Assembly: GCF_025836975.1 (NCBI RefSeq)
Contig: NZ_CP107548.1
Span: forward strand, 1,240,001 to 1,304,000
Reading direction: 5' to 3'
From: Pollutimonas sp. M17
GTDB taxonomy: Bacteria > Pseudomonadota > Gammaproteobacteria > Burkholderiales > Burkholderiaceae_B
DNA length: 64,000 nt
Position 1 is the stretch's first letter, and each line of letters starts with the position of its first letter. Below the pieces are notes generated by a model. That model worked only from the letters and a program-made list of their open reading frames with translations. It ran no database searches and was not told where the DNA came from. Positions 28,628 through 38,500 of this stretch are shown piece after piece. Position numbers and translations under genes: made by a program.

Positions 28628-29002
28628 ATGACCCTCGTCGCTTGGCTCTTGTTGGTGGCGGCCCTTCTTCCCCTTCTTGCCTCCGCGGCGTCCAAGGCGG
28701 GCGGCAAGGCTTATGACAACGACAATCCACGTGCCTGGCTTGCGCGCCAGGAAGGTTGGCGGGCCAGGGCCAATGCGGCTCAGGTGAATCTGTTCGAAGG
28801 CCTGCCTTTCTTTTTCGCGGCCGTCCTGTTTGCGCTGTACCGGCAGGCGGACCCGCAATGGGTGGCGGGCCTGATGGCGGCCTGGATCGCTCTGCGGCTT
28901 ATCTACCTGGGTGTCTACATCGCGGGCTACGGCTCGCTGCGCACGCTGATATGGGCGTTGGCGCTCGTGCTGAATATGGCCATGCTGTTTGCGGGCGGCT
29001 AG
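28628..29002 (+). CDS. MAPEG family small membrane protein
   Basis: A 124-residue, four-helix membrane protein of the MAPEG superfamily (eicosanoid/glutathione metabolism fold): LVAWLLLVAALLPLLAS, then RANAAQVNLFEGLPFFFAAV, the conserved A-x-x-N-x-x-E-x-L-P-x-F signature. The bacterial members are mostly of unknown role. The ATG at 28628 is preceded by AAGGAG. It starts 54 bases after the carotenoid oxygenase stop and may be cotranscribed with it. Confidence 0.88.
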   Translation: MTLVAWLLLVAALLPLLASAASKAGGKAYDNDNPRAWLARQEGWRARANAAQVNLFEGLPFFFAAVLFALYRQADPQWVAGLMAAWIALRLIYLGVYIAGYGSLRTLIWALALVLNMAMLFAGG

Positions 29003-29009
29003 GGCCTTG

Positions 29010-29027
29010 GGCGGGCTCCAGCCCGCC
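29010..29027. terminator. Hairpin between convergent MAPEG and AI-2E genes
   Basis: GGCGGGC and GCCCGCC flank a TCCA loop in the 34-base gap between two converging genes. It lacks a T-tract in either direction, so its role as a bidirectional terminator is inferred from position. Confidence 0.4.
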
Positions 29028-29036
29028 GGGCCGGGT

Positions 29037-30098
29037 TCATTCCTCTTGGTTCATGCGTATGGCCGAGGGGAAAAGGTCCCAGCAGGCAATGAACAAGGCG
29101 GCGAACAGCGGCCCGATCACAAAGCCGTTCAGGCCGAAGACCGCCAGCCCGCCCAGGGTGGAAATCAGGATCACATAGTCGGGAATCTTGGTGTCCTTGC
29201 CCACCAGAAGAGGGCGCAAGAGGTTGTCCACCAGCCCGATGACCAGCACGCCGAAAAGGGTCAGCACGACGCCCTGCCAGATGGCGCCGGTCACCAGGAA
29301 GTAGACCGCGACCGGCACCCAGATCAGCGCCGCGCCCACCGCCGGCAGCAAGGACAGGAAGGCCATCAGTACGCCCCATAACAGGGCGCCCTGTATCCCC
29401 AGGAACCAGAACATAAGCCCGCCCAGGGCTCCCTGCGTGGCCGCCACCACGATATTGCCCTTGACGGTCGCCCGGACGACAGTGGTGAACTTGCGGAACA
29501 AATGCTGCTGGTGCTCGTCGCTGAGCGGAATCAATTGCTTGCTCTGGCGGGCCAGCTGGGCGCCGTCGCGCAGCAGGAAAAACAACAGGTAGAGCATGAT
29601 GCCCAGGCCGATCAGGAACTCGAAGGTATTCTGGCCCACGTTGACGGCCTGCGTTGCCAGGAACTTGCTGCCCTGCAAGGCGCCCGCCGACAGCTTCTCG
29701 CGCAGGCTGAAGATGTCGCCCACGCCGAATCGGGTCAGCACTTCGTGCACCGAGGGGGGCAGGACGCTCATGATCTGCTCGAAGTAATCGCCCAGATTCA
29801 GTTCGCCGGTATTGAGGCGCTTGTAGATGGCCGCGCCCTCCTGCAGCAGGGACCCGGTAATCAGTATCAGTGGAATGATGACCATCAATATGATGATCAT
29901 CAGCGTCGTCAAGGCGGCCAGGTTGGGCCTGCCGCGCAGCCTGGCCAGCAAGCGCCGGTGCAGGGGCGCGAATACGACGGCCAATATGGTGCCCCAGAAA
30001 ATGGCGCCGTAATAGGGCAGCAGCACCCATATGAAGGCCACGGTGACCACGGCCAGAAGCAGCAGGAATGTGCGGAAATAAAGGTTCGAATGGTTCAT
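29037..30098 (-). CDS. AI-2E family (PerM-like) transporter, first copy
   Basis: A 353-residue inner-membrane protein with about eight helices and the family pattern FWGTILAVVFAPLHRRLL, GLGIMLYLLFFLLRDGAQLA, GNIVVAATQGALGGLMFWFL, FLSLLPAVGAALIWVP and LVDNLLRPLLVGKDTKIPDY. The family includes the AI-2 exporter TqsA and Na+/H+ antiporter-like members; the substrate is not predictable. It lies 67 bases downstream of a second, distinct AI-2E family gene on the same strand. Confidence 0.9.
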   Translation of the reverse strand: MNHSNLYFRTFLLLLAVVTVAFIWVLLPYYGAIFWGTILAVVFAPLHRRLLARLRGRPNLAALTTLMIIILMVIIPLILITGSLLQEGAAIYKRLNTGELNLGDYFEQIMSVLPPSVHEVLTRFGVGDIFSLREKLSAGALQGSKFLATQAVNVGQNTFEFLIGLGIMLYLLFFLLRDGAQLARQSKQLIPLSDEHQQHLFRKFTTVVRATVKGNIVVAATQGALGGLMFWFLGIQGALLWGVLMAFLSLLPAVGAALIWVPVAVYFLVTGAIWQGVVLTLFGVLVIGLVDNLLRPLLVGKDTKIPDYVILISTLGGLAVFGLNGFVIGPLFAALFIACWDLFPSAIRMNQEE

Positions 30099-30165
30099 CC
30101 GGTATCCATGGGTGCGTCGGATTGCGTGGAAAAATATCGTCGGGCAATTCTATGCGAAACGTGGC

Positions 30166-31389
30166 CTATTCGCTCAACAGTTCCGCAACGGGCTGCAGCC
30201 CCTCGATGTGCTGCGAAACGACCTTGACCAGGACAATGGTGGGAACGCACAACAGCATTCCCCAGACGCCCCAAAGCCAGGCGCCGAACAGCAGAGCCAC
30301 GAAGACCGCCATGGCGTTCATCTTGGCGATCCGGCCGGTCATCCAGGTGGCGACCAGCATGCCGACGAAGGTGGCGATGGCCAGTGTGGTGCCGGCCGCC
30401 AGCAACATGGTCGAAAACGATTCGAATTGCAGGAAGGCGGCGCAGCCTATGGCCACCGAGGCCAGCAGCGAGCCGAAGTAGGGGATGACGTGCAGCAGCG
30501 CGGCGGCGACGGCCCAGGCGCCGGGGTTGTCCAAGCCTATCCAGTGCAGCGCCGCCCACGTCGCCAGGCCCAGCAGCGTATTGGTCACCAGCAGCATAAG
30601 CATGTATTTCTGAATCGAGGTATTTATGTCGTCCAGAATCTGCACGGTGATTTTCTTGTTCGACAGCGAGGGGCCGGTCAGCCGCACCAGCTTGCGCTTG
30701 AAGGTGTCGCCCGACAACAGGGCGAAGAACACCAGGAAAAGCACCATGGTCATCTGCCCCACGAAAGCGGCGGCGCTGAGCGAGCCGGCCCACAACCAGT
30801 CATTCAGATTGAAGTCGGCCTGCTTGAGGACCACGGCCGGGGGCGGCGCCACCGTGTGCTCCAGATTCGCATCCGCATCGTCTTTGCTGGGCGCGGCGGC
30901 CTCTTTCAAGGTATTGGCGGCGCTGCGCAGTTTTTCCAGTGTGCTCGATTCGCCGCTGTTCATGCGCTTGAAGGCGCTGGTCAGCTTGTACGTGGCGATC
31001 GGCAGCTCGTCCATGATGGATTGCGCTTCGTTGTATACCGATGTTGCCACCAATGCGCTGGATCCGAACAAGGCCAGCATGATGACGCTGGTCGCCACCA
31101 CGCGCGGCAGCCGGATCCGTTCCAGCCAACTGACCAGGGGATTCAAACTGAAGGAAATCAGTATTCCCAGGATGAGAGGAATGAAGAACTCCTTTGCCCA
31201 TTGCAGGGCAAAGATGAAGGCAATGGCCGCCAGCGTGGTCAGCGCCAGCCCGCCGGCCGCCACTTTGGGCTTTGATGCCGTGTTATCCAGGGCTGGATGT
31301 GCGGCGATGCCGAAGGATCCGCCCGAGGCGGCCCCGCGGCTCGTCGTCAGAAGCTGCGACTTCGTCTCTTTAGATTCCACCCTATCCAT
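30166..31389 (-). CDS. AI-2E family (PerM-like) transporter, second copy
   Basis: A 407-residue polytopic membrane protein. The hydrophilic N-terminus of about 45 residues precedes ALTTLAAIAFIFALQWAKEF. A large periplasmic or cytosolic loop (residues near 120-210, charged, Ala/Asp-rich) separates the N-terminal helices from the core. The core carries WLWAGSLSAAAFVGQMTMVL, FFALLSGDTFKRKLVRLTGP, LGLATWAALHWIGLDNPGAW and VPTIVLVKVVSQHIEGLQPV. It is not a near-identical duplicate of its neighbour. It is the last gene of the ordinary chromosome before the lipopeptide locus. Confidence 0.9.
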   Translation of the reverse strand: MDRVESKETKSQLLTTSRGAASGGSFGIAAHPALDNTASKPKVAAGGLALTTLAAIAFIFALQWAKEFFIPLILGILISFSLNPLVSWLERIRLPRVVATSVIMLALFGSSALVATSVYNEAQSIMDELPIATYKLTSAFKRMNSGESSTLEKLRSAANTLKEAAAPSKDDADANLEHTVAPPPAVVLKQADFNLNDWLWAGSLSAAAFVGQMTMVLFLVFFALLSGDTFKRKLVRLTGPSLSNKKITVQILDDINTSIQKYMLMLLVTNTLLGLATWAALHWIGLDNPGAWAVAAALLHVIPYFGSLLASVAIGCAAFLQFESFSTMLLAAGTTLAIATFVGMLVATWMTGRIAKMNAMAVFVALLFGAWLWGVWGMLLCVPTIVLVKVVSQHIEGLQPVAELLSE

Positions 31390-31551
31390 CGCGATCTCCG
31401 GCTATGAGTATTGTTGGTTGTGCCGCCTTTGGCTTTGCCGGAGGCGCAATGGCCTACCGGTGCAAGTGGGCATACAAACAATACGCTGCCTCGCGACTTT
31501 GCTCAATCCAACTTGTAACGCAAGGTAGCGCCGTAGTGAGGCTGGGCCGGC

Positions 31552-31824
31552 TTATTTCAGTTGTATCTGGTATTTAAACCGAAAGAACCCGCCAGCCATT
31601 GCGCCCAGTTCTTCATCGCCAAGTTCATGGCCTTCGGCTTGCGCAGTGGTGAGTTGCTCAAGGATTTCATCGCGCGTGATGGCGATAGTATGGCGCTGCG
31701 CCGCCGCGGCAAGCAGGTCGGCCGCCGCTTCGATGCTTGAAACCATGGCCAGCTGTTCGCGCAATGCTTCGTCTTGGGCAAGCAGTTGCTGAAGGGCCTG
31801 GACTGCCTTGATGGTGCTTGTCAT
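31552..31824 (-). CDS. Nif11-type leader peptide with GG site and 11-residue tail
   Basis: A 90-residue protein matching the Nif11-like (NHLP/TIGR03798-type) leader. The N-terminus MTSTIKAVQALQQLLAQDEA and the helical middle are followed by the characteristic end LGDEELGAMAGG. Only FFRFKYQIQLK follows the double glycine. The AAGGAGG Shine-Dalgarno at 6 bases is the strongest in this operon. Nif11 leaders normally steer RiPP precursors to modifying enzymes and to C39-type peptidase exporters. Here no RiPP-modifying enzyme or C39 peptidase is in the window, and the neighbours encode a lipopeptide synthetase. The core would lack Cys, Ser and Thr, which argues against a lanthipeptide or thiopeptide. 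It is the last gene of the leftward operon. Confidence 0.85.
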   Translation of the reverse strand: MTSTIKAVQALQQLLAQDEALREQLAMVSSIEAAADLLAAAAQRHTIAITRDEILEQLTTAQAEGHELGDEELGAMAGGFFRFKYQIQLK

Positions 31825-31904
31825 GAAAGCCTCCTTGATGATGCTTGCAGTGTAGGCGCGCGCAGGTTGGGACGCCATGGCTCTTATGTGCCATCGCAGG
31901 CGTG

Positions 31905-32465
31905 TCAGCGCCTGCCCGCCTTCGGCAGGTAGGTGGTCCGGACACGTCGGGACGTCAGGAAATACCAGGTCAGCACCGTGGCGAACAGCATGGTGGCGGC
32001 CAGCGCCGAGTAGTCGTGTTCCACGATATAGTCGCCGAAATACGACTCCGCCAGCAGCAGCTCCAGCCCGGCCGATACGGGGCCGGCAATCCAGAGCGCC
32101 GCAATCGCCGCCTTGACCGTCCGGGCCGACCGGCTTGCCGCAAGCACGATGACGCACAAGGCCAGCAACAGGGCTTCGAACCAGGCCATGGCTTGCGCGT
32201 AGCCGATGTATTCGAGGTAGTCCGGATCGTCCAGCGCCGACGGTATCAGCAGCGCTATCTGGGCTTTTACGCGATAGAACTCGCCCAGCTCCTGTGCCGC
32301 CCAGAAGATAAGGAAAGCCGACAGAATGACAAGCCATCCGCCATATCCTGTGGGATCGGGACGCAGGCTGTTCAAACTCTTTTTATCGACGGCTCTGGCT
32401 GTCCAGGCGCCCAGGCAGGCCACAAGAATAAAAACGATGAAATGCCAGACACTCCATGTTCCCAT
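31905..32465 (-). CDS. DUF2569-like integral membrane protein
   Basis: A 186-residue protein with about five helices. After the first (WHFIVFILVACLGAWTA) comes GYGGWLVILSAFLIFW, the G-G-W-L start of DUF2569. Helices at FEALLLALCVIVLAAS, AIAALWIAGPVSAGLELLLA and ALAATMLFATVLTWYFLTS follow. The function is unknown for the family. It lies 61 bases after the giant synthetase and 80 bases before the Nif11-type peptide on the same strand, so it belongs to the biosynthetic operon. A role in export or self-protection is conceivable but unproven. Confidence 0.8.
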   Translation of the reverse strand: MGTWSVWHFIVFILVACLGAWTARAVDKKSLNSLRPDPTGYGGWLVILSAFLIFWAAQELGEFYRVKAQIALLIPSALDDPDYLEYIGYAQAMAWFEALLLALCVIVLAASRSARTVKAAIAALWIAGPVSAGLELLLAESYFGDYIVEHDYSALAATMLFATVLTWYFLTSRRVRTTYLPKAGRR

Positions 32466-32526
32466 GTTACGTTCCTTACAAAGTCAGGGCGCAATGGTAA
32501 TCGAAATCCCGGGTGGTCAGTGCGGC

Positions 32527-35500
32527 TCATGGATCGCCCAGCTCGCCCATCAGTCGGTCCAATTCATCCTGCGAGAAATCCATGGCTGTAAAGTCCGATG
32601 GCGTATAGACCGCCGCCGACGATGATTCGCACGTTTGCAGCATCGACATGAACCGATTTTCCAGGCGGGCGAGCAGCGCCGTGATGGTCTCCGGCGCATG
32701 GCGGGCGCCGTAACGGCAGGAAATCACCAGGCTGCCTTCTTCCAGCCATCCATCGAAGGCCAGCACGTGGCGGCGGCCGGCATGCGGATCGCGCTCCTGG
32801 CCGGCGCCCAGGCGCAGCAGGGCAAGCCGGCCGGCTCCGAACTGTTTCAGTTCGCCCACGAAATTGAACGACACGGCCGGCTCAGCCCGCAATGCGGGAT
32901 CGCCGCCATAGCGCAATAGGCCGTAGCCCATGCCATCGTCCGGGATCTGGCGCAGCGTCTCTTTGGCGGCGACCAGCCAGCCCTCTTCGTCATGAGCCAT
33001 CGCGCAGGGAAGCACCACGGGGTAACGCGTGGTGAACCATCCCACCGTGCGTGACAGGTCGATGGACGCGTCCAGGGGCTGGCGGCCATGGCCTTCCAGT
33101 TCGACGGCCAGCGTTCCGCCCGCCCAGTCGACCAGGCATCGGCCCAGCCCCGCCAGGACCGCTTCATGCGCACGCAGTCCGAAGACCGACGCCATGCCCG
33201 TGAAGTAGCGGGATGCCGTGTCCGCCTCGATGCGCAGGCGCGCTTCCCGCACATCGCCTTCCAGGTCGGCGGCCCGCGCGTGGTCCATGGGCAGCGCCAT
33301 GGCGTCATTGGCCTGTGCGGCCACGCGCCGCCAGTAAGGCAGCGTGCCGGCCATGGCCTCGCGCTGCCGCGCCAGCGACTGCGCCCACCATGACCACGAC
33401 GTGGAAGCCGCCGCGATGGCCTGGGTTCCCTTGGACAAGCCCGTTGCCAGGTCATCGGCCAAAATGCCCCAGGACACCATGTCGGTCAGGCCGTGGTGGG
33501 CGGCGATCACGATTCGGGTATCCGACAGGCCCGCCCGGATCGCGCCCGCCGCAATGATGCGCCCGGCCGCAATGTCCAGTTGGTCCATCAACTGGTCCGC
33601 CAACAGGTCCTCCATTGCCTGAAGGGCCTCTTGCGTCATGCCGGCGCCGGCTTCGGCGATGATGACGTTTGGCGCATCAGCCCGACCTGTCTGCTGGGTT
33701 TGCTCTTCCGCCGCGGCGTTCCATCGCGTACGCAGCGCATCGTGGCGCTCGACCATGGCCAGCAGCGTTTCCCGCAGCGCCGCTGCGCCCACGTCCATCG
33801 AGGTCTGGAATACGGCGGTCAGGCACCAGCGATTCCGGTCCGCCATCGGCGTTTCAAGAAACCATTGCTGAATCGGCGTGAGGGCTACCGGGTGAGCCAG
33901 TGGGGCCAGGCCGGCTGCCGCCGCCTGTACCGGAACGGCAAGCTGCGCCAGCGCGCGCACGGTCGGCGCCTGGAATACCTGGGCGGGCGTCAGGGCCAAG
34001 CCCGCGGCCCTGGCGCGGCCGACGATCTGTATGGCCATGATGGAGTCGCCGCCCAAGGCGAAGAAGTCGTCATCCAGTGCAATGTCGGGACGCTGCAGGA
34101 CGTCGCACCATAGGCCTCGCAGTATGTCCGCCGCCGCGCCGCCTGTGCTTGCTTGCTGGTTTTCGTGCGTGTCGGCCGGCGGTGCCGGGGCGGGATCCGA
34201 GGCGGCGCGCAGCAAAGCCTGCCGGTCCACTTTGCCGTTGACGGTCAGCGGCAGGGCCGGCAACATCAGCACGCGCGCAGGCACCATGGCCTTGGGTACG
34301 CGCTGCGTCAGCCAGGCAAGGACGTCGTCCTTGCCGATGTCGCCGGCAACGGCGGCGACAAGGCTGGGTTCGCGCCCCGCGGCCTGATCGACCAGCACCG
34401 CGGCGTCGCGCACGCCGGGGCATGTCCGGATCGTTTCCGCCAGCCCCGCCGGTTCGATGCGGTGGCCGCGGATCTTCACCATGTCGCCCTGGCGGCCAAG
34501 GAATGCGATGGCTCCGTCGGGATGGCGGCGTCCAATGTCGCCGGTGCGATAGCTGCGCCGCCCGTCCCGGGCAAGCGTGAAAGGCCCTGCGCCGGCGTCG
34601 CCATGGGTATAGCCGGCGGCCACCGCGGGACCGCTGATGACGATCTCGCCCTCGTCGCCGTCCTCCAGCACGCTGCCGTCGCTACCCAGGATGCGCACCT
34701 CATAGCCGGCCAGCGGCGGCCCCACCGGCACCATTGGACTGTCTTCCATACGCAAGGCGGCCGTCGCCTCGGTCATGCACGCGCCTATCGTGGTTTCGGT
34801 CGGGCCGTAGTGGTTGTAGACGCGGCAGCCCGCGCCCAGCGCGCGGATGCGATCCACCAATCCCCATGCCAGCGCATCGCCTCCCAGTATCAAGGCATGG
34901 CGCGGCAGCAGGGCGGCCGCTTGCGGCGCATCCAGCAGCGCCGCAAGGTGGGACGGGACGATCTTCAGGGCATCCACCGGCGTTTCCGTCAGCCATTGCT
35001 GCAGGGCCGCCGGATCGCGGGCCGAGTCGGCATCGACCGCATGCAGCAGGCCGCCCGTCCACAAGGCGCCCAGGACGGAGGTATAGCCCAGGTCCGCCGC
35101 GAACGAGGTGACGATGGCGAACGACATGGGCGCCGTCGCGCCCAGCCGGGCCAGCAGCGCCGTGACATAAGTGTGCACGGCTTCATGCGATATAAGCACG
35201 CCCTTGGGGCGTCCCGTGGAACCGGAGGTGTACAGGATATAGGCGATGTCGCCGCCGGCCACGGCCTGGCATGGCGATGGAGTTGCCGCCGTATCCCTTT
35301 CGAGCGGTTCACGTGGCGCGCGCGACCACGGCACGATGGGAGTACCCGCCGGCGCGCGTCCGGTACCCGGTTCCGCGATCAACACGCGGGCCGCGCTGTC
35401 TTGCAGGATGGCTGCATGATGTTCATCGGGATGCTCGTCATCCAGCGGCACAAAGGCGGCGCCCAGGCGCATGATGGCCAGTATCGCCACCACGGGACCC

Positions 35501-38500
35501 AGCCCGCGCTCCAGCCGGAAGGCGACGCGGTCGCCGGCCTGTACCCCGGCCTTGGCCAGTTGCGCGGCCAGGCCGGCGGCATAGGCATCCAGCGACCGGT
35601 AATCGACCGTGCCGCGGCGGTCCCGTACAGCCGGCGCGTCGGGAGTGCGCGCGGCATGCTCCGCTACCCGCGCCGCCAGGCATGGGTAGCCGCCTTGGGC
35701 ATCGGCGACGTCGAGGGCGCCGTGGACGACCCGATCCGTAGCGCCGCCGCCTGGATCGCTTCCGGCCAGCTCATCCAGGATGGCCACATAGCTGTCCAGC
35801 CATCCCTGCACCCGGTCGGCATCGAACAGGTCGCGGTTGTAATGCGCGTCGATGCGCAGGCCGTCGGCGTCGATCTGCATGTTCCAGTTCAGATCCCAGC
35901 GCACGGCCTGATGCGTATTGGCCTCTACCTGGGTAGTCAGGCCGGCAAAGTGCGGAGCGGCATCCGTACGATCCAGATTGAACGATACGCAGGCCAGTGG
36001 CGGGCGGGCTGGATCGCGCCGCAGCTTCAGGTCTTTCAGCAGGCGGGAATAAGGATAGTCGCGGTGAGCCATGGCGCCGGCGACGGCGCGCTGGGTCGCG
36101 CGGATCAGGCCGTCGTGGCTGGCGGAGGCGCCGGCATCCATGCGCACGGGGAGCACGCTTACGCAATAGCCCATCAGCGTTGACGCGGGCAGCTCGGGCT
36201 GGCCGGCGGAGAAGATGGCGACCGCCATCTCGTCCTGTCCGCTCAGGCGGGACAGGAGCCGGCCGTAGGCGGCCAGGCAAACGGAAAACAAAGAGCTGCC
36301 GGTCTGCCGGCCGCGGGCTTGCAGCCGTTCCAGCAGTTCAGGCGGCAAGCGGTCTCGGCTTGCGCAAGCGCCCGAAAAGGTCTGCAAGGCTGGACGCGGC
36401 CGGTCGGTGGGCAGTTGCAAAGGCGCCGGCACCGTCGCATACATATCCTGCCAATACGCGGCCAGTTCGGGCAGCATCGCATGCTTGCGGCAGTGATCGA
36501 TGTAACGGCGATAGGGCACGGGGATGTCCAGCGCCGCCGGGCGCTTTTCGATCCGGGCGCTGTAGAGTTCCGCCAGCTCCAGCGCCATCAGCTGCATGGA
36601 CCATCCATCGGTGATCAGGTGCGGCATCACGATCAGCAGGCGATGAGCATCCGGCGATTTGCGGACGATGCGCGCCACCACCAGCGGCCCGCGCTCCAGG
36701 TCCAGCGGTGCCAGAGCCATCCGGTCCAGCCAGTCCTGTTCGGCGCCGTCGCGTGCCGGGTCTGAATCCATGACCTTGACATCAGGCGCCAGAACGGGAT
36801 GTATCAATTGGCTTTCCCCGTCTTCCGGAAAGGTCGTGCGCAGGGCCTCGTGCCGGTCGACCACCTCGCCCAGGGCGGCCTGCAGGGCGGCCACGTCCAG
36901 CGGCCCGTTCAGGTCGAACACCAGCGACTGGTTGTATGCCGCCGACGTCTCGGGGCTGAAGGACGCCAGCAGGCGCAGCGCCTGCTGGCCCGGGGTCGTC
37001 GGCAGGCGCTCGGGCTCCGAGGATCGGGTGGCCGGCGCAGGTGCAGGAGTGCGCGGGGCCAGCATGCCTGCCGCCCGCATGGCGCGCACCGCGGCTTGCA
37101 CCGCCGCCGCGATGCGGTCCAGATCCTGATCGGTATGCGCGGTGGACAGAAAGCAGGTGCGTCCTTCCCACACATAGACGCCGTTCTGGATCAGGTGGTT
37201 GTAGAACAGATCGCTGGCGCCCACATAGCGGTACAGCGATGAAAAATGATGCACCGATATGGAGGTTTCCTCGGCTTGCAATACGGCATTCAATCGTGCC
37301 GCGAAGGATTCCGTACGCTGGTTCAGCGAGGTTTGCAGGCTGGGCCCGGCCTCCTCCAGATGGGCCAGCACGGCTTGCGCCGCAACCATTGCCAAGGGGT
37401 TCTTGTTGAACGTGCCGGCAAAGAAGCTGCGGTCCTCACGCGGCAATTCCTTGCCGTCGAAGGACCAGGCGCCGCCGTCCAGGGCGTCCAGGTAGGCGGC
37501 GTCGCCCGCCACCACGCCTATGGGCAGGCCGCCGCCGACGATCTTGCCGTAGGTGACCAGGTCGGCGCGCACGTCGGCCCAGGCTTGCGCCCCGCCTTGC
37601 GCCACGCGAAAGCCCAGCAGCACTTCGTCGAAGATCAATGCCGTGCCGGACTTGCGGGTCAGTTCGCGCACTTGCTGCAGGAAGGCGCGCGGCTGGCGAT
37701 CCGGCCGCCGGCCCTGCACCGGTTCGACGATGACCGCGGCCAGTGTCGATGCCTCGCGTGCGAGTATTTCCAGCGCGGCGGCTTCGTCGCCGTAGTCCAG
37801 CACCAGCACGTCGCCCACCATGCCCGGCGGCGTGCCGCTGGCCAGTGCGACCGTGGTTCCGTTTGCGCCGGCCTGGGCCAGCGTCCCGTCGAAGTGGCCG
37901 TGATACGAGCCCGAGAACATGGCGATGCGCTGCCGTCCCGTGGTGTGGCGCGCCAGGCGCAGGGCGGTCATGACCGCCTCCGTTCCGCTATTGCAGAATG
38001 CGGCGCGGGCGTTGCCCGTCATCCGGCAGAGCCGCTCGGCCACTTCGCCGGCCAGATGCGCCTGCGGCCCGATGAACAGGCCGCGTTCGGTCAGATGACG
38101 GTTGATCGCCTCGGTCAGGAAGGCGGGGCTGTGTCCGAAAAGCTGCACGCCGAAGCCCATGGCGCTGTCGACATATTCATTGCCATCCACATCGATCAGC
38201 CGGCTGCCCCGGGCGCTTGCGCCGACGATGGGGTAGAGCATGGAGCGGGTTTCATTCCGAAAGCCCGCGACAGCCCGGCTGTCGGCCAGGTAGGGGCCGT
38301 ACTTGCGCCGCTGGTCTTGCGAGGCGCGGCTGCGCCCGACGTAGGCGCGGGCAAAGGCGGCCAGCGCTTCGGGATCGCCTATGTTCTGCGGCGGCGCCGC
38401 GACTGCGGGTTGCGGCGCATGCGCGATCGCAGCGGCCGGCGCTGCCGTGGGAATTTCAGGTGCAGGCGCGGGGCTCGATTCGGTCAAGGCCTGCAAGATA

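Noticed and set aside
34000-35150. First impression that A1 lacks the Asp235 that holds the substrate amino group (FAADLGYT motif)
   Set aside because: Anchoring the alignment on the downstream T-G-G instead places D-L-x-x-T correctly and gives an almost perfect Asp code, so the pocket is normal.
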